48,918 bases of DNA from Peptococcaceae bacterium (GCA_017547685.1 JAFYPD010000091.1:1-48918); one strand, 5' to 3'. Positions 1 to 8,945 are shown, counted from the first letter of the stretch. Notes: generated from the sequence alone by a model not told the origin. A program made the numbers and translations.

Positions 1-131
1 ATGATTTATCCAGGTATAGTGACGAATATATACAGAGCAAAGTAGATGAATTGAATAAACGTCCTCGTAAATGTCTTAAGTACCTGACTCCTTATGAGGT
101 TTATTATTCTTTATCGTTGCACTTAACTTGA
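1..131 (+). CDS. IS30-family transposase, C-terminal fragment (cut by window edge)
   Basis: Reading frame open from base 3 to the TGA at 129-131, giving about 42 residues. It contains the segment NKRPRKCLKYLTPYEV, which is the hallmark C-terminus of IS30-family DDE transposases. The rest of the gene lies left of the window. The next gene starts only 32 bases after the stop, so the IS right end must lie in 123-163; a TTGACA hexamer at 128-133 sits in it. A closely similar 42-base stretch occurs again at 20714-20755, and the start of a possible second copy lies at 48886. Family call is firm; completeness of the element cannot be judged. Confidence 0.85.
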   Translation, partial: DLSRYSDEYIQSKVDELNKRPRKCLKYLTPYEVYYSLSLHLT

Positions 132-163
132 CAATTCAAGGTTTTATAAAATGAGGTGTTTTT

Positions 164-1579
164 ATGCAAACCAATAAAATGACATATGTACATTGTGCAA
201 TCGTTTTTGTATTCGCATTCTTCTTTCGATTTGTTCCGCCAATCGGTCAGATTACTCCATATGGTATGGGGATTTTAGGTACCTTTATTGCGGCTATTTA
301 CGGCTGGTCTACCATCGGTATGGTATGGCCTTCCTTTATCTGCTTAACAGCAATCGGTATTTCTGTAGGCCCGAATATGATGATTGCATCTGGCTTTAAT
401 GCAACTATCCTCGCTATGATTTTCGTATTCCTGCTGATGGCCTTGTTAGAAGAAACAGGCGCTACTACATGGCTGGTTAACACTATTTTAGGCAGTAAAT
501 TTACCATGGGTAAACCTTGGCTGACCTTATTCCTGCTGTTTGTCGCTGCATTTATCGGCGGTATTTTAAACTCCATGGTTATGGCTGTAGTATTCGTAGG
601 TGTATTCACTACACTGTGCAAAAACCTGAACATGACACCGCATACCAAACTGCCAACCTGCCTGATGCTGGGTACAGCATTGTCCCTGCTGATGGGGCAG
701 ATTTCGATTCCTGTAATGGGGAATGCGATGATGATTATGGCTACTTACAACGCAATGTTCCCAGAACCTTTGAATTTGCTGCAGTATATGCTGTTTATGA
801 TTCCAATGGGCTTCCTGATGATGGCAACCTATGTAATGGTTATGCGTTTTGTATTGCGTGTTGATGTTTCTCCGCTGAAAGACTTTGACCCGGCTATGTT
901 TGGCGGCAATCAGAAAGCTACCCGTGATATGAAACTGGCAATCATGTTCTTTGTGATTTACATGGTGCTGGTGGTACTGTCTTCTGTAAGTGCATTAGGT
1001 GCCATTGCAGGATTCTTGAGTCTGTTCGGTATGTTTGGTATCATTGCAATGGTAATCTGCGTGATGATGCTGCTGAAAAAAGAAGATGGCACGCCATTCC
1101 TGCACTTTCATATGTCCGCAGCGAAAATCGGCTGGGACCCTGTGCTGATGGTAGCGTTCATCATGGTTATCTCCACTTATATGAATGTGGAAGCAACTGG
1201 TATTTCTCAGACATTAATGAGTCTTCTGATGCCATTCACCACATTAAGTCCGTTTGTATTTATCATAGTAGCATTGTTGTTTGCTATGATTACTACTAAC
1301 TTCGCAACCAACTTGATTATCATCGTAATGGTAATGCCTGTTATCTATAATTTCGCAGGTATGGTTGGTCTGAATGCGTCCGGTTTAATGTGCTTACTGT
1401 TCATTTCTGCACACCTGGCACTGGCAACACCGGCAGCAGCTCCTCCAACCGGGATTATGATGACTGCAAAAGAAATGATTAAAGTAGGGGATTTCACCAA
1501 ATATGCACTGATTTCTCTGCCAATTTTGTTTGCGGTATTGATGCTCGCAGGGATTCCATATTCCAATATTATTTTCTAA
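164..1579 (+). CDS. DASS/SLC13-family anion permease (copy 1)
   Basis: Polytopic inner-membrane protein of 471 residues, almost wholly hydrophobic, with about 11-12 predicted membrane segments. It resembles the divalent anion:sodium symporter (DASS, SLC13) group in the ion transporter superfamily: a conserved FVPPIG-x-x-x-YGM start, a GGILNSMVMAVV loop and a second Asn/Thr-rich hairpin TTNFATNL near residue 380, matching the paired SNT-type sites that bind carboxylate or sulfate. It is a paralogue of the permease at 17294-18745. The ribosome site ATGAGGTG lies just before the ATG. Upstream it directly abuts an IS30 tail, so its native promoter may be lost. Substrate unknown; dicarboxylate, sulfate or another anion are possible. 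Confidence 0.8.
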   Translation: MQTNKMTYVHCAIVFVFAFFFRFVPPIGQITPYGMGILGTFIAAIYGWSTIGMVWPSFICLTAIGISVGPNMMIASGFNATILAMIFVFLLMALLEETGATTWLVNTILGSKFTMGKPWLTLFLLFVAAFIGGILNSMVMAVVFVGVFTTLCKNLNMTPHTKLPTCLMLGTALSLLMGQISIPVMGNAMMIMATYNAMFPEPLNLLQYMLFMIPMGFLMMATYVMVMRFVLRVDVSPLKDFDPAMFGGNQKATRDMKLAIMFFVIYMVLVVLSSVSALGAIAGFLSLFGMFGIIAMVICVMMLLKKEDGTPFLHFHMSAAKIGWDPVLMVAFIMVISTYMNVEATGISQTLMSLLMPFTTLSPFVFIIVALLFAMITTNFATNLIIIVMVMPVIYNFAGMVGLNASGLMCLLFISAHLALATPAAAPPTGIMMTAKEMIKVGDFTKYALISLPILFAVLMLAGIPYSNIIF

Positions 1580-1710
1580 ATATAGATTTTACCGCTGTTT
1601 CCCCTATTAACAGCGATAAAATAGAGATTGTTTGAGTTCCCCCATTTCTGGCAGCCGCTGTTCCGCTGGTCACATATTGGAATATCTCAAATCATCTCAT
1701 ATAATTAATA

Positions 1711-1745
1711 AACGGCTCTGCAGTTTCGCACACTGCAGAGCCGTT
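1711..1745. terminator. Perfect 13-bp hairpin, end of pyr operon
   Basis: Arms at 1712-1724 and 1732-1744 (ACGGCTCTGCAGT and its complement) with a 7-base loop. On the minus strand it is followed by an AT-rich tract, so it fits the end of the pyrD transcript; it may act on both strands. Confidence 0.6.
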
Positions 1746-1763
1746 GTTAAACCTTTACTTCTG

Positions 1764-1816
1764 GCAGCGGTTTTGTATCGTATGATACAGACCGCTGCTG
1801 TTTTTATTATTTTTTT
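1764..1816 (+). terminator. Rho-independent terminator after the DASS permease
   Basis: Arms 1764-1779 and 1784-1798 (GCAGCGG...CCGCTGC with one bulge) followed on the plus strand by a T-rich tract at 1800-1816. It would stop transcription coming from the permease, or from the IS30, before it runs antisense into pyrD. Confidence 0.7.
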
Positions 1817-2720
1817 ACACAATTCCGCGGATTTCGCTCAGGTTCTGGATGCCGTTTTCTTCGCAGTAGCGTTCCATGCCATCAATGATATCCAGCGCTT
1901 TTTCCGGTTTCATAAAAATGGCAGTGCCCACCTGAATCACGGTGGCGCCGGCCATGATAAATTCAATGGCATCCTGCCAGGTACTGATACCGCCCAGCCC
2001 CATCACTGGCACCTGAACGGCGTGGCTTACCTGATGCACCATGCGCAGTGCAATCGGTTTGATGGCAGGGCCGGATAACCCCGCATAGCCATTGTTGAAC
2101 ACCGGTTTCCGTTTATTGATATCGATTGCCATGCCCAGGAAGGTGTTCACCAGTGAGAGGCCATCTGCCCCTTCTGCCTCGCAGGCTTTGGCTAAGTCCA
2201 CAATATTTTCCGCATTCGGCGACATTTTTACCACCAGTTTGTGGCTGCATACTTTGCGGATGGTGCGCACCACTTCTGCTGCCAGCTCGGTTTTCACGCC
2301 AAAGTTCATGCCGCCCTGTTTTACGTTCGGACAGGAGATGTTCAGTTCCAGCAGGTCCAGATGTACATCGTTCAGGCGTTCCACAGCCTGCACATAATCT
2401 TCGATGCTGTGGCCGCCCACATTCACAACATTCACCAGATCTAGGCTGTTTACCCAGTCTAAATCTTTCTGAATAAAGCCTTCCACGCCCGGGTTTTCCA
2501 GCCCTACGCTGTTCATAATGCCGGCAGGGGTTTCCCAGATGCGAATGCCTTCGTTGCCGCTGCGCGGATGCAATGTCAGCCCTTTGGACGAAATGCCGCC
2601 CAGCTTTTCAATATCAAACAGCTCCGCGTATTCACGGCCAAACCCGAAGGTACCGGAAGCCATCACTACAGGATTTTTAAACGGAACTCCTGCAAATTCC
2701 ACCTGTAATCTACTGCTCAT
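1815..2720 (-). CDS. pyrD: Dihydroorotate dehydrogenase, class 1B catalytic subunit
   Basis: Oxidises dihydroorotate to orotate in pyrimidine synthesis, passing electrons to FMN and on to PyrK. The 301-residue protein has the class 1B signature [11 protein letters not shown] with the catalytic cysteine, the FMN motifs VVKMSPN and GLGGISTW, and a C-terminal [11 protein letters not shown] phosphate loop. The ATG at 2718-2720 is chosen because GGAGGTG precedes it and homologous N-termini start there (MSSRLQVEF); a longer reading frame upstream lies inside pyrK. The start overlaps the end of pyrK by 11 bases, indicating translational coupling of the two subunits. Confidence 0.96.
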   Translation of the reverse strand: MSSRLQVEFAGVPFKNPVVMASGTFGFGREYAELFDIEKLGGISSKGLTLHPRSGNEGIRIWETPAGIMNSVGLENPGVEGFIQKDLDWVNSLDLVNVVNVGGHSIEDYVQAVERLNDVHLDLLELNISCPNVKQGGMNFGVKTELAAEVVRTIRKVCSHKLVVKMSPNAENIVDLAKACEAEGADGLSLVNTFLGMAIDINKRKPVFNNGYAGLSGPAIKPIALRMVHQVSHAVQVPVMGLGGISTWQDAIEFIMAGATVIQVGTAIFMKPEKALDIIDGMERYCEENGIQNLSEIRGIV

Positions 2721-3414
2721 CGATAAACACCTCCTCCGCTTTGAATACCGGGCCGTCTTTGCATACTTTTCTGTTGCCGTCTTTTGTTTTGCAGCTGCAT
2801 ACCAGGCAGGCACCCACACCGCAGCCCATGCGGTTTTCCATAGATACATACAGCTCTGCACCGGTGCCTTTTGTTTTATCTGCCAGCACTTTCATCATAA
2901 TGTGCGGCCCGCAGGTCATGATATATTCATATTCTGCCGGATTGATATCATCGGTGACATACCCGCCGATATTCACGGTCAGTTTATCACAAACTGCGCT
3001 ATAATCGTCCTGCAGTAAAGCTTCTTCGTTAAAGCCCAGGTATAAATCCACCGGGTTGCCCTGCGCTTTCAGCACTTTTGCGGTGTAATACAGCGGTGCC
3101 ACACCGATACCGCCGCCTACCAGCGCAATCTTCCCCTGCACTTCCGGGAAGCCGTTGCCGTAAGGCCCCTGCACATCAATAGCATTGCCCGGTTTGAGCT
3201 GTGCCAGCAGTTCTGTACCCTGCCCTACCACTTTATATAAAAAGCTGATGCCTTCTTCATCGCAGTCAAAAATGCTGATTGGACGGGATAATACCGGATA
3301 TTCGTCCCACGCCCGCAGCATGCAGAACTGCCCGATTTTCGCATCGTAACTGCCGGAAGCCTTCAGCAGATAAAAATCTTTGCCGACTGCCTCATTTCTG
3401 ATTACTGTTGCCAT
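2710..3414 (-). CDS. pyrK: Dihydroorotate dehydrogenase electron transfer subunit
   Basis: Iron-sulfur flavoprotein that takes electrons from PyrD to NAD+. The 234 residues show an FAD-binding LSRPISI motif near residue 42, a nucleotide-binding GGGIGVAPL loop near residue 98, and a C-terminal [2Fe-2S] cysteine cluster (CGVGACLVC with a later VCKDGP cysteine). Length and order are typical of PyrK. Preceded by GGAGG about 10 bases from the ATG. It lies upstream of and overlaps pyrD, forming a heterotetrameric class 1B enzyme unit. No pyrR or other pyr genes are in the window. Confidence 0.95.
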   Translation of the reverse strand: MATVIRNEAVGKDFYLLKASGSYDAKIGQFCMLRAWDEYPVLSRPISIFDCDEEGISFLYKVVGQGTELLAQLKPGNAIDVQGPYGNGFPEVQGKIALVGGGIGVAPLYYTAKVLKAQGNPVDLYLGFNEEALLQDDYSAVCDKLTVNIGGYVTDDINPAEYEYIMTCGPHIMMKVLADKTKGTGAELYVSMENRMGCGVGACLVCSCKTKDGNRKVCKDGPVFKAEEVFIDEQ

Positions 3415-3483
3415 ATTACATGCCTCCTGCTTTACCTTTTATTTTACTTTTTTATCGATGCTAACCTCTTCTGCACATTATAA

Positions 3484-3888
3484 TCAGTGCATCAGCATCT
3501 GCACGGTTTCGATCAGAATCACACCCAGTGCCACTGCAATAAACACCAGCCCCAGCGACCGCTTGCTGCGCTGCTGCTGTTCGCTTTCCTCATAGCGGGC
3601 ACCATACATAAAAATACCGCCGGAAATCCCCATCAGCAGGAAACAGCCAATCTGAATCCACTCGTAAATCGGCTGACCATAATAGGAATTGGTCGCAAAA
3701 TTGATAATAACGGCTGCACCTGCCGCAAGCAGCGCCGCGAGAGAAACTTTTTTGCGTTTTGCCTTTAATTCTTTGCTGCGCTGTTCCGCTATTGCTTTTT
3801 TCTCTTTTTTAGTTGGTTTGCGCTCGGCAGCCTTTTGACCAGCCGGTCCTGCTGCGGCAACAGGTTTGTTCTGTTTCTTTTTTGCCAT
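3484..3888 (-). CDS. Small lysine-rich two-TM membrane protein
   Basis: Not recognised. The 134-residue product starts at MAKKKQNK (ATG at 3886-3888, GGAGAA seven bases upstream); the longer open frame overlaps the gene before it. Residues 1-50 are strongly basic and probably cytosolic or RNA/lipid associated; two hydrophobic segments follow near residues 55-72 and 80-98, and a third near 115-132. It lies between the transglutaminase-like gene and pyrK on the same strand with short gaps, so it is probably co-transcribed. No function can be given. Confidence 0.65.
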   Translation of the reverse strand: MAKKKQNKPVAAAGPAGQKAAERKPTKKEKKAIAEQRSKELKAKRKKVSLAALLAAGAAVIINFATNSYYGQPIYEWIQIGCFLLMGISGGIFMYGARYEESEQQQRSKRSLGLVFIAVALGVILIETVQMLMH

Positions 3889-3902
3889 ACTGGTTCTCCA
3901 TT

Positions 3903-4508
3903 CTACAGCCGCTCCGGCAGTTTGCATTTCAGCACTTCTGCACAGTCGGTATTTTCTTCTAACACGTTTGTGGTGACGGCCGGCGGTTCCGCATAAATGG
4001 TCGGGTAATCTATCTCGTCCATCTCGGCGCGAACACGGAACACCAACTGTTCTTTATCCGGCGCATCGATATAAAACTCCGCCTCTTTGCCCGGCAGATT
4101 GCCGCGAGCATCCACACGCACCCATTTCTGCATGTCCGATAAATAGACCGCATTCAATGCGTGAATGATATGGTCATTGGCTCTTGCCAGCCGCTGATAG
4201 CACAGCCCCGTTGCAATGCCCTGGCTGCGCAGTAACGCTGCCAGCAGCATAGATTTCACATAGCAGACCGCATGCCCCTGCTCCAGAGCCTCTACCGCCG
4301 TATGAGCAATATCATGACCGCCGATATCACCGGTGTGCGGAATGGAATCGCGCACAAAGGTAAATGCTGCTTTGATTTTTTCCAGTTCACTCTGGCCATC
4401 ATGAAACAGCTCCGCCGCCTTCTGCTGAATCAGCGGATGCTGCCAGTCCATATATTTGGTTGATGCCAGATACGCCTGTTTATCTTCTGTTTCTAACTGA
4501 TAGTTCAT
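3903..4508 (-). CDS. Transglutaminase-like (papain-fold) domain protein
   Basis: The 201-residue soluble protein has the catalytic triad pattern of the bacterial transglutaminase-like superfamily: Cys in HAVCYVKSMLLAALLR (about residue 82), His in IIHALNAVYL (about 116) and Asp in RVDARGN (about 133). Members are usually cysteine proteases or amidases rather than true crosslinkers. There is no signal peptide, so it is likely cytosolic. ATG at 4506-4508 follows AAAGGGG. It is the first gene of the apparent pyrKD transcript; the association with pyrimidine synthesis may be only positional. Specific substrate unknown. Confidence 0.8.
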   Translation of the reverse strand: MNYQLETEDKQAYLASTKYMDWQHPLIQQKAAELFHDGQSELEKIKAAFTFVRDSIPHTGDIGGHDIAHTAVEALEQGHAVCYVKSMLLAALLRSQGIATGLCYQRLARANDHIIHALNAVYLSDMQKWVRVDARGNLPGKEAEFYIDAPDKEQLVFRVRAEMDEIDYPTIYAEPPAVTTNVLEENTDCAEVLKCKLPERL

Positions 4509-4654
4509 GGATAAAACCCCTTTCTATGTCGCTATCTTTTGCCTTACCCGTTTCTCAAATATTTAATCATACAGACAATTGCAACGAAAAGTGTTATTTT
4601 CAGCAAAAAATTTACATAATAGAAAAACATAATCAGATCTGCTGACATAGCCAA

Positions 4655-4891
4655 TCAATCCGTTCGTCGCAAATAACCCAAAAGTTCGGCATCTTTCCGG
4701 GATACCCGCACCTCATACTGCACGCTGAATTCGGGGCGCAGAACACCGGTATGTCCTCTGCCGCGCGGATTCATATTATGCATTCGCATTTTGAATTTCA
4801 CGCCGTTGTCTTTTAAAAAGGCCACTGTCTCGTGGTACTGCTGCAAATCAAATCCCAGGTAGACGGTTACACCATTAAACCAGAAAAACAT
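4655..4891 (-). CDS. Small conserved protein (possibly DUF2007-like)
   Basis: A 78-residue soluble protein. Start chosen at MFFWFNG because GGGAGG lies eight bases upstream; the in-frame ATG two codons earlier would be too close to the ribosome site. The pattern of a beta strand VTVYLGFD, a helix and then a strand ending in EVRVSRKDAELL is reminiscent of DUF2007-type putative signal proteins, but the match is by eye only. Ends are separated from the MATE gene by a terminator, so it is probably its own transcript or co-transcribed with genes downstream. Confidence 0.55.
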   Translation of the reverse strand: MFFWFNGVTVYLGFDLQQYHETVAFLKDNGVKFKMRMHNMNPRGRGHTGVLRPEFSVQYEVRVSRKDAELLGYLRRTD

Positions 4892-4954
4892 ACGCATCGC
4901 CTCCCGTACCAATATACTTTATTTTAAATTATAACGCAAAACAGACAAAAGGAA

Positions 4955-5012
4955 AAGCCTGACACCATGCACATCTCCGAAAAATTTCAGAAGACGCCAT
5001 GATATCAGGCTT
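4955..5012 (-). terminator. Terminator of the MATE gene
   Basis: On the minus strand a 15-bp stem (arms 4998-5012 and 4955-4969, two G-U pairs) ends in TTTTCC. It sits 12 bases after the MATE stop codon. Confidence 0.6.
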
Positions 5013-5023
5013 CTGATTTTTGA

Positions 5024-6352
5024 TTAATACTGATACTCCGGCTGTTTTTTCACCAGGAAGAACAAGGTCACCACAATCGACAGGCCACGAGCCAGCACAA
5101 TGGCAAACCAGATGCCGTCTAAACCGAAAATCAGCGGCAGGGTTAATACCGCAGCCACTTCAAACACCAGCGTACGCAGGAACGAAATAATGGCCGATAC
5201 AATGCCGTTGTTCAGTGCTGTGAAAAAGGCAGAGCCGTAAATGGCAAACCCTACAAAGAAGAACGACACCGCGTAAATACGGAATCCGCGAATGGTCATC
5301 TGCAGAAGTTCCGGGTCGTAACTGGCAAAAATCAGCGCCAGCGGTTTTGCCAGAAGTTCGGCTGCCGCAAACATGGACACTGCCGCAATGGCCAGTACTT
5401 CTACACTTTTACGCAGCAGGCTTTTTAATTCATCTGTGTTGCCGGCACCGTAATGATAACTCACCACCGGGGCGCTTCCCATGGAAAAGCCAATGAAGGT
5501 GGCCAGAAAAATAAAGTCTACATACATAATAATGCCGTAGGCCGCCACACCATTTTCTCCGGCACAGGCCATCAGCTGCACATTAAATAACAAGCCAACC
5601 AGCGACATGGAGATATTGCTCACCAGTTCGGAGACACCATTGGTGCAGGCTAACAGCAACGCCCGGCCATCAAAACGTGTGGCAGTCAATCGCAGCAGGC
5701 TGCTGTTGGGCCGTGCAAAATAACAAAGCGGAATCACACCACCGGCCACCTGGCTCAACGCCGTTGCAAGCGCTGCGCCCTCAAGCCCTAGCGGAACTAC
5801 CACGATCAGAAACCAGTCCAGTACCATGTTGGCAATGCCGGCACCTACTGTGATTTTAAAACCCAGCTCAGGCTTCTCGGCTGTAACAAAAAACGTCTGA
5901 AACATGGTCTGCAGCATAAAGGCCGGCATCACCGCCATCAGAATACGCCCGTAGCGCACGCAGTACTCCAGCATTGCACCTTCAGCACCTAAAAAAGAGG
6001 CCGCCGGCCGCAGGAGCAGAATTCCGACAATGGCAATCACGATCCCCGATCCAATGGCTGTATAGGTAAACAGGGAGAACAGCCGATTTGCCCGCTCCAT
6101 CTTTCCTTCCCCCATAGTTTTTGCCACCAGTGCACTGCCCCCGGTACCCAGCATAAAGCCCACCGCACCAAACAGCATAATAAACGGAAAAATAAAATTC
6201 AGTGCCGCAAAAGGCGTTTTTCCCACAAAATTCGATACAAAAATGCCGTCCACAACGCTGTAAATCGATGTGAAAATCATCATCAGAATGGATGGCATTG
6301 TGAACCGCAGCAGCTTTTGATACGTAAAGTGATCCGATAACTGAATATGCAT
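5024..6352 (-). CDS. MATE-family multidrug/metabolite exporter
   Basis: Integral membrane antiporter of 442 residues with about 12 membrane segments in two similar halves, typical of the MATE family that exports cationic compounds or metabolites using Na+ or H+. Characteristic stretches are the N-terminal RFTMPSILMMIFTSIYSVVD, GFMLGTGGSALVAK, and the second-half GFSMGSAPVVSYHYGAG. The start at 6350-6352 (MHIQLSD) has GGGAGG five bases upstream; the longer frame upstream overlaps the promoter. It has its own promoter (6387-6415) and terminator, so it is monocistronic. Substrate unknown. Confidence 0.9.
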   Translation of the reverse strand: MHIQLSDHFTYQKLLRFTMPSILMMIFTSIYSVVDGIFVSNFVGKTPFAALNFIFPFIMLFGAVGFMLGTGGSALVAKTMGEGKMERANRLFSLFTYTAIGSGIVIAIVGILLLRPAASFLGAEGAMLEYCVRYGRILMAVMPAFMLQTMFQTFFVTAEKPELGFKITVGAGIANMVLDWFLIVVVPLGLEGAALATALSQVAGGVIPLCYFARPNSSLLRLTATRFDGRALLLACTNGVSELVSNISMSLVGLLFNVQLMACAGENGVAAYGIIMYVDFIFLATFIGFSMGSAPVVSYHYGAGNTDELKSLLRKSVEVLAIAAVSMFAAAELLAKPLALIFASYDPELLQMTIRGFRIYAVSFFFVGFAIYGSAFFTALNNGIVSAIISFLRTLVFEVAAVLTLPLIFGLDGIWFAIVLARGLSIVVTLFFLVKKQPEYQY

Positions 6353-6386
6353 GGCATCCTCCCAGTCATTTCTAACATTGCAGGAT

Positions 6387-6415
6387 AGTCTAGTACGAAA
6401 TCCAGCTGTTGTCAA
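6387..6415 (-). promoter_or_regulatory. Sigma-70-type promoter of the MATE gene
   Basis: Minus-strand TTGACA at 6415-6410, 17-base spacer, TAGACT at 6392-6387, followed by the MATE start 35 bases on. Lies just after the yqeY terminator. Confidence 0.65.
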
Positions 6416-6427
6416 GTAAATAGCGGC

Positions 6428-6460
6428 AAAAAAAGCTGCCACCCTTTTCAGAATGACAGC
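6428..6460 (-). terminator. Terminator at the end of the aro-yqeY operon
   Basis: Minus-strand GCTGTCA (6460-6454) pairs with TGGCAGC (6441-6435) and is followed by seven T. It is 10 bases after the yqeY stop codon. Confidence 0.75.
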
Positions 6461-6470
6461 CTAGTGTTTC

Positions 6471-6908
6471 TTATTTCAGCAGTGCATCTACCGCTGCACC
6501 GATGACTTTCCCGTCGGCTTTGCCTTTCAGCTCGGACATCACGGTTTTCATAATCATGCCTTTGTTTTTTACGGTTGGTTCCAGGCCTGCACCTGCAATC
6601 AATTCTGCCACTTTTACAGCCACTTCTTCTGCACTCAGCTGTTTTGGCAGATAACTTTCCAGAATGGCAATCTCAGCCTGCAGTTCCGCAATTTTATCCT
6701 CGCGGCCTGCCGCCATGTCCAGTGCTTCTTTTTCCTGTTTCAGTTCTTTTGCGATAACATCTAAACATTCCTGTTCGGTTAAATCGCGGCCCAGTTCTTT
6801 TTTCTTGTACGTAATACCGCTCATCAGCATGGTGATGACCTTATTTTTCACCGTATCTTTTTCTTTTAATGCAGCCATTTTGTCTGCACGCAAACGAGTT
6901 GTATACAT
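6471..6908 (-). CDS. yqeY: GatB/YqeY domain protein
   Basis: A 145-residue helical protein of the YqeY family, homologous to the tRNA-binding tail domain of GatB in the amidotransferase. Typical features are the N-terminal ALKEKDTVKNKVITML, the ESYLPKQLS segment in the middle and the C-terminal KGMIMKTVMSELKGKADG, which are the usual YqeY landmarks, and the length equals the family norm. Function is thought to concern tRNA or mischarged tRNA but is not settled. Last gene of the aro transcript, 17 bases after aroH. Confidence 0.92.
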   Translation of the reverse strand: MYTTRLRADKMAALKEKDTVKNKVITMLMSGITYKKKELGRDLTEQECLDVIAKELKQEKEALDMAAGREDKIAELQAEIAILESYLPKQLSAEEVAVKVAELIAGAGLEPTVKNKGMIMKTVMSELKGKADGKVIGAAVDALLK

Positions 6909-6925
6909 CGTTTCTACCTCTTTTC

Positions 6926-7282
6926 CTATCGTTTTAAATCAGGGCGCAGACGCACAGCTTCGCCTAAATATACATGCTGTACCTTTTCTGATTTATCCAG
7001 TTCAGTCAGCAGCATCACGCGCACACAGCTCGGCAGCGACCCTTCCACATACATCTCCTGCACGCAGAACAGCGGCACCTGATCCCAGCCAGGCAGTTCC
7101 CGGGCAAATTTTGCCGGATAGGCCGCATCTAAATCGCGGGTGGCGGTAAAAGTTGCATTCACGATATCCTCCGCCTGCAGATTGTTTTCCGCCATGATGG
7201 TCTGCAGCATTTCCAGGGTACAGCTGCGAATGGCTTCGGCTGTATTGGCTTCTGCCGTATGGGCTCCACGAATTGCTTTCAT
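6926..7282 (-). CDS. aroH: Chorismate mutase, AroH type
   Basis: Converts chorismate to prephenate, the branch to Phe and Tyr. The 118-residue protein is the trimeric pseudo-alpha/beta barrel type (as in Bacillus AroH), not the helical AroQ type. Seen: the N-terminal IRGAHTAEANT with active-site Arg, ATFTATRDLDAAYPA, and the LFCVQEMYVEG...CVRVMLL region carrying the Cys, Glu and Arg that line the chorismate site. Located directly after aroB and before yqeY with short gaps, so translated from the same mRNA as the enzymes making its substrate. Confidence 0.95.
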   Translation of the reverse strand: MKAIRGAHTAEANTAEAIRSCTLEMLQTIMAENNLQAEDIVNATFTATRDLDAAYPAKFARELPGWDQVPLFCVQEMYVEGSLPSCVRVMLLTELDKSEKVQHVYLGEAVRLRPDLKR

Positions 7283-7311
7283 AATAAGTTCACCTTCTGT
7301 TTCGTGATTTG

Positions 7312-8412
7312 CTATGCTTCATATTCTCTCAGCAGAAGCGCTTTGATCTCTGACTGCTGAATCCCTTTTACTATTTTAACATTCCCCATTGCTTCAGGCA
7401 AGATGAAAACCAGCTGACCATCCTGCACTTTTTTATCCAGGGCCATGCCGTTCATAATTTCATCTACAGACAGGGTTCTGTCTACCTGCACCGGCAGGCA
7501 GAACTGCATCAGCAGTTCTCTGACAGCATCCTCAACCGATGCATCGCACATGCCTTTCTCAGCCGCATAGCGGGCAGCCAGCACCATACCGACGGCGACA
7601 GCCTCGCCGTGCAGATAGCCCTGATAGTGCCCCGCCAGTTCCAGCCCGTGGCCGATGGTATGCCCGTAGTTTAATTTGGCACGCACACCGCCTTCTGTTT
7701 CGTCCAGCGCCACAACCTCTGCTTTTAACCGGCAGCAGCTGGCGATAACTTCAGCCGAAACATCCAGCTGCCGCTGCAGAATAGCAGGGGCATTCTGCTG
7801 TAAATACCGGAAAAAATCAGCATCATAAATAACGCCGTATTTCACCACTTCTGCCAGCCCGTTCTGCCAGTGCCGCTGTTCCAGCGTCTGCAGGGTATCC
7901 ATATCCATTAATACCAGCTTTGGCTGATAAAAAGAGCCTACCATATTTTTGCCCAGCGCATGGTTTACAGCCACCTTACCTCCTACACTGCTGTCCACCT
8001 GCGCCAGCAGAGAGGTCGGAATCTGGAAGAATGCGATGCCGCGCTGATACACACTGGCCACAAAGCCGGCCAGATCGCCGACCACACCGCCGCCCAGCGC
8101 AACCACGCAGGCATCGCGATGAAACTTCTGCTCCAGCAGCACCGTTAAAATTTCTTCGGCCTGCTGCCAGCTCTTACTACTCTCTCCCGCCGGGATAGTC
8201 ACTACAGTAACCTGAAATCCCTGCTGTTCCAGACTGTTCTTCACAGTGGCAGCATACAGCGGCCCCACATTGCTGTCGGTAATCACAGCCGCCTGCCTGC
8301 CTTTCACCAGCGCCCCGATTTTTTCGCCGCAGTGGCACAATAAACCGGTTCCAATCTCAATGTTGTAACTGCGCGCACCCAGCGCAACTTCCAATGTTTT
8401 TATTACACCCAT
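7312..8412 (-). CDS. aroB: 3-dehydroquinate synthase
   Basis: Second shikimate step: cyclises DAHP to 3-dehydroquinate using NAD and a divalent metal. The 366-residue product has the NAD site GGGVVGDLAGFVAS, the PTSLLAQVDSSVGGK loop, and metal ligands in GLAEVVKYG (Glu), LNYGHTIGHGLE (His) and HGEAVAVGM (His). Length is normal. Its ATG overlaps the end of aroK by 10 bases, pointing to translational coupling. The following step, 3-dehydroquinate dehydratase, is not encoded in this window. Confidence 0.97.
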   Translation of the reverse strand: MGVIKTLEVALGARSYNIEIGTGLLCHCGEKIGALVKGRQAAVITDSNVGPLYAATVKNSLEQQGFQVTVVTIPAGESSKSWQQAEEILTVLLEQKFHRDACVVALGGGVVGDLAGFVASVYQRGIAFFQIPTSLLAQVDSSVGGKVAVNHALGKNMVGSFYQPKLVLMDMDTLQTLEQRHWQNGLAEVVKYGVIYDADFFRYLQQNAPAILQRQLDVSAEVIASCCRLKAEVVALDETEGGVRAKLNYGHTIGHGLELAGHYQGYLHGEAVAVGMVLAARYAAEKGMCDASVEDAVRELLMQFCLPVQVDRTLSVDEIMNGMALDKKVQDGQLVFILPEAMGNVKIVKGIQQSEIKALLLREYEA

Positions 8413-8945
8413 GTCATTTCACCTGCCTGTTGCTTCAGCCATACCAATACCTGTTCTGCCAGTTCCTCCACCGAAGCGTCGGATGTGTCCAGCAGTAAAT
8501 CGGCCTCCTGATAGCAGGGCATCCGCTGTGTCAGCACTTCTTCAATGCGCTGCAGTTTGCTCTGCCCCGGCTTCCGGTTTTCCAGCACCGGCCGTACCGT
8601 GGTATCGCGGTTCACCCGCTCCAGAATAATTTCCGGACGCGCCAGTAAACTGATAACGCTGCAGTGTTCCTTCATAACTGCACGGTTTTCCGCCCGCAAT
8701 ACAGCACCGCCGCCCGGCGAAATAATCAGGTCGGGCTGCGCTGCATAGCGGCACAGCACATCGTGCTCTATCTCACGGAATGTTTCTTCGCCGTATGTTG
8801 CAAAGATTTCACTGATTTCCATCTGCTGTTCCTGCACCACAACAGTGTCCAGATCCACCAGCGGCAGCTGCAGCCGTTCCGCCAGCACTTTGCCCAGTGT
8901 GGATTTGCCGGTACCCATAAAGCCTGTCAGAATAAGACTTTTCAT
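8403..8945 (-). CDS. aroK: Shikimate kinase
   Basis: Phosphorylates shikimate to shikimate-3-phosphate with ATP. The 180-residue P-loop kinase has Walker A GFMGTGKST (residues 8-16), DLD at 31-33 and FREIE (Arg near 57) for shikimate binding, the SPGGGAVL loop near 77-84 and the lid arginines in RDTTVRPVL. The start overlaps the aroC stop as ATGA, and the end overlaps aroB, so all three are coupled. Confidence 0.96.
   Translation of the reverse strand: MKSLILTGFMGTGKSTLGKVLAERLQLPLVDLDTVVVQEQQMEISEIFATYGEETFREIEHDVLCRYAAQPDLIISPGGGAVLRAENRAVMKEHCSVISLLARPEIILERVNRDTTVRPVLENRKPGQSKLQRIEEVLTQRMPCYQEADLLLDTSDASVEELAEQVLVWLKQQAGEMTWV

Noticed and set aside
128..150. Complete outward promoter in the IS30 end (TTGACA...TATAAA)
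   Set aside because: The spacer is only about 11 bases, too short for a sigma-70 promoter; kept only as a -35-like hexamer.
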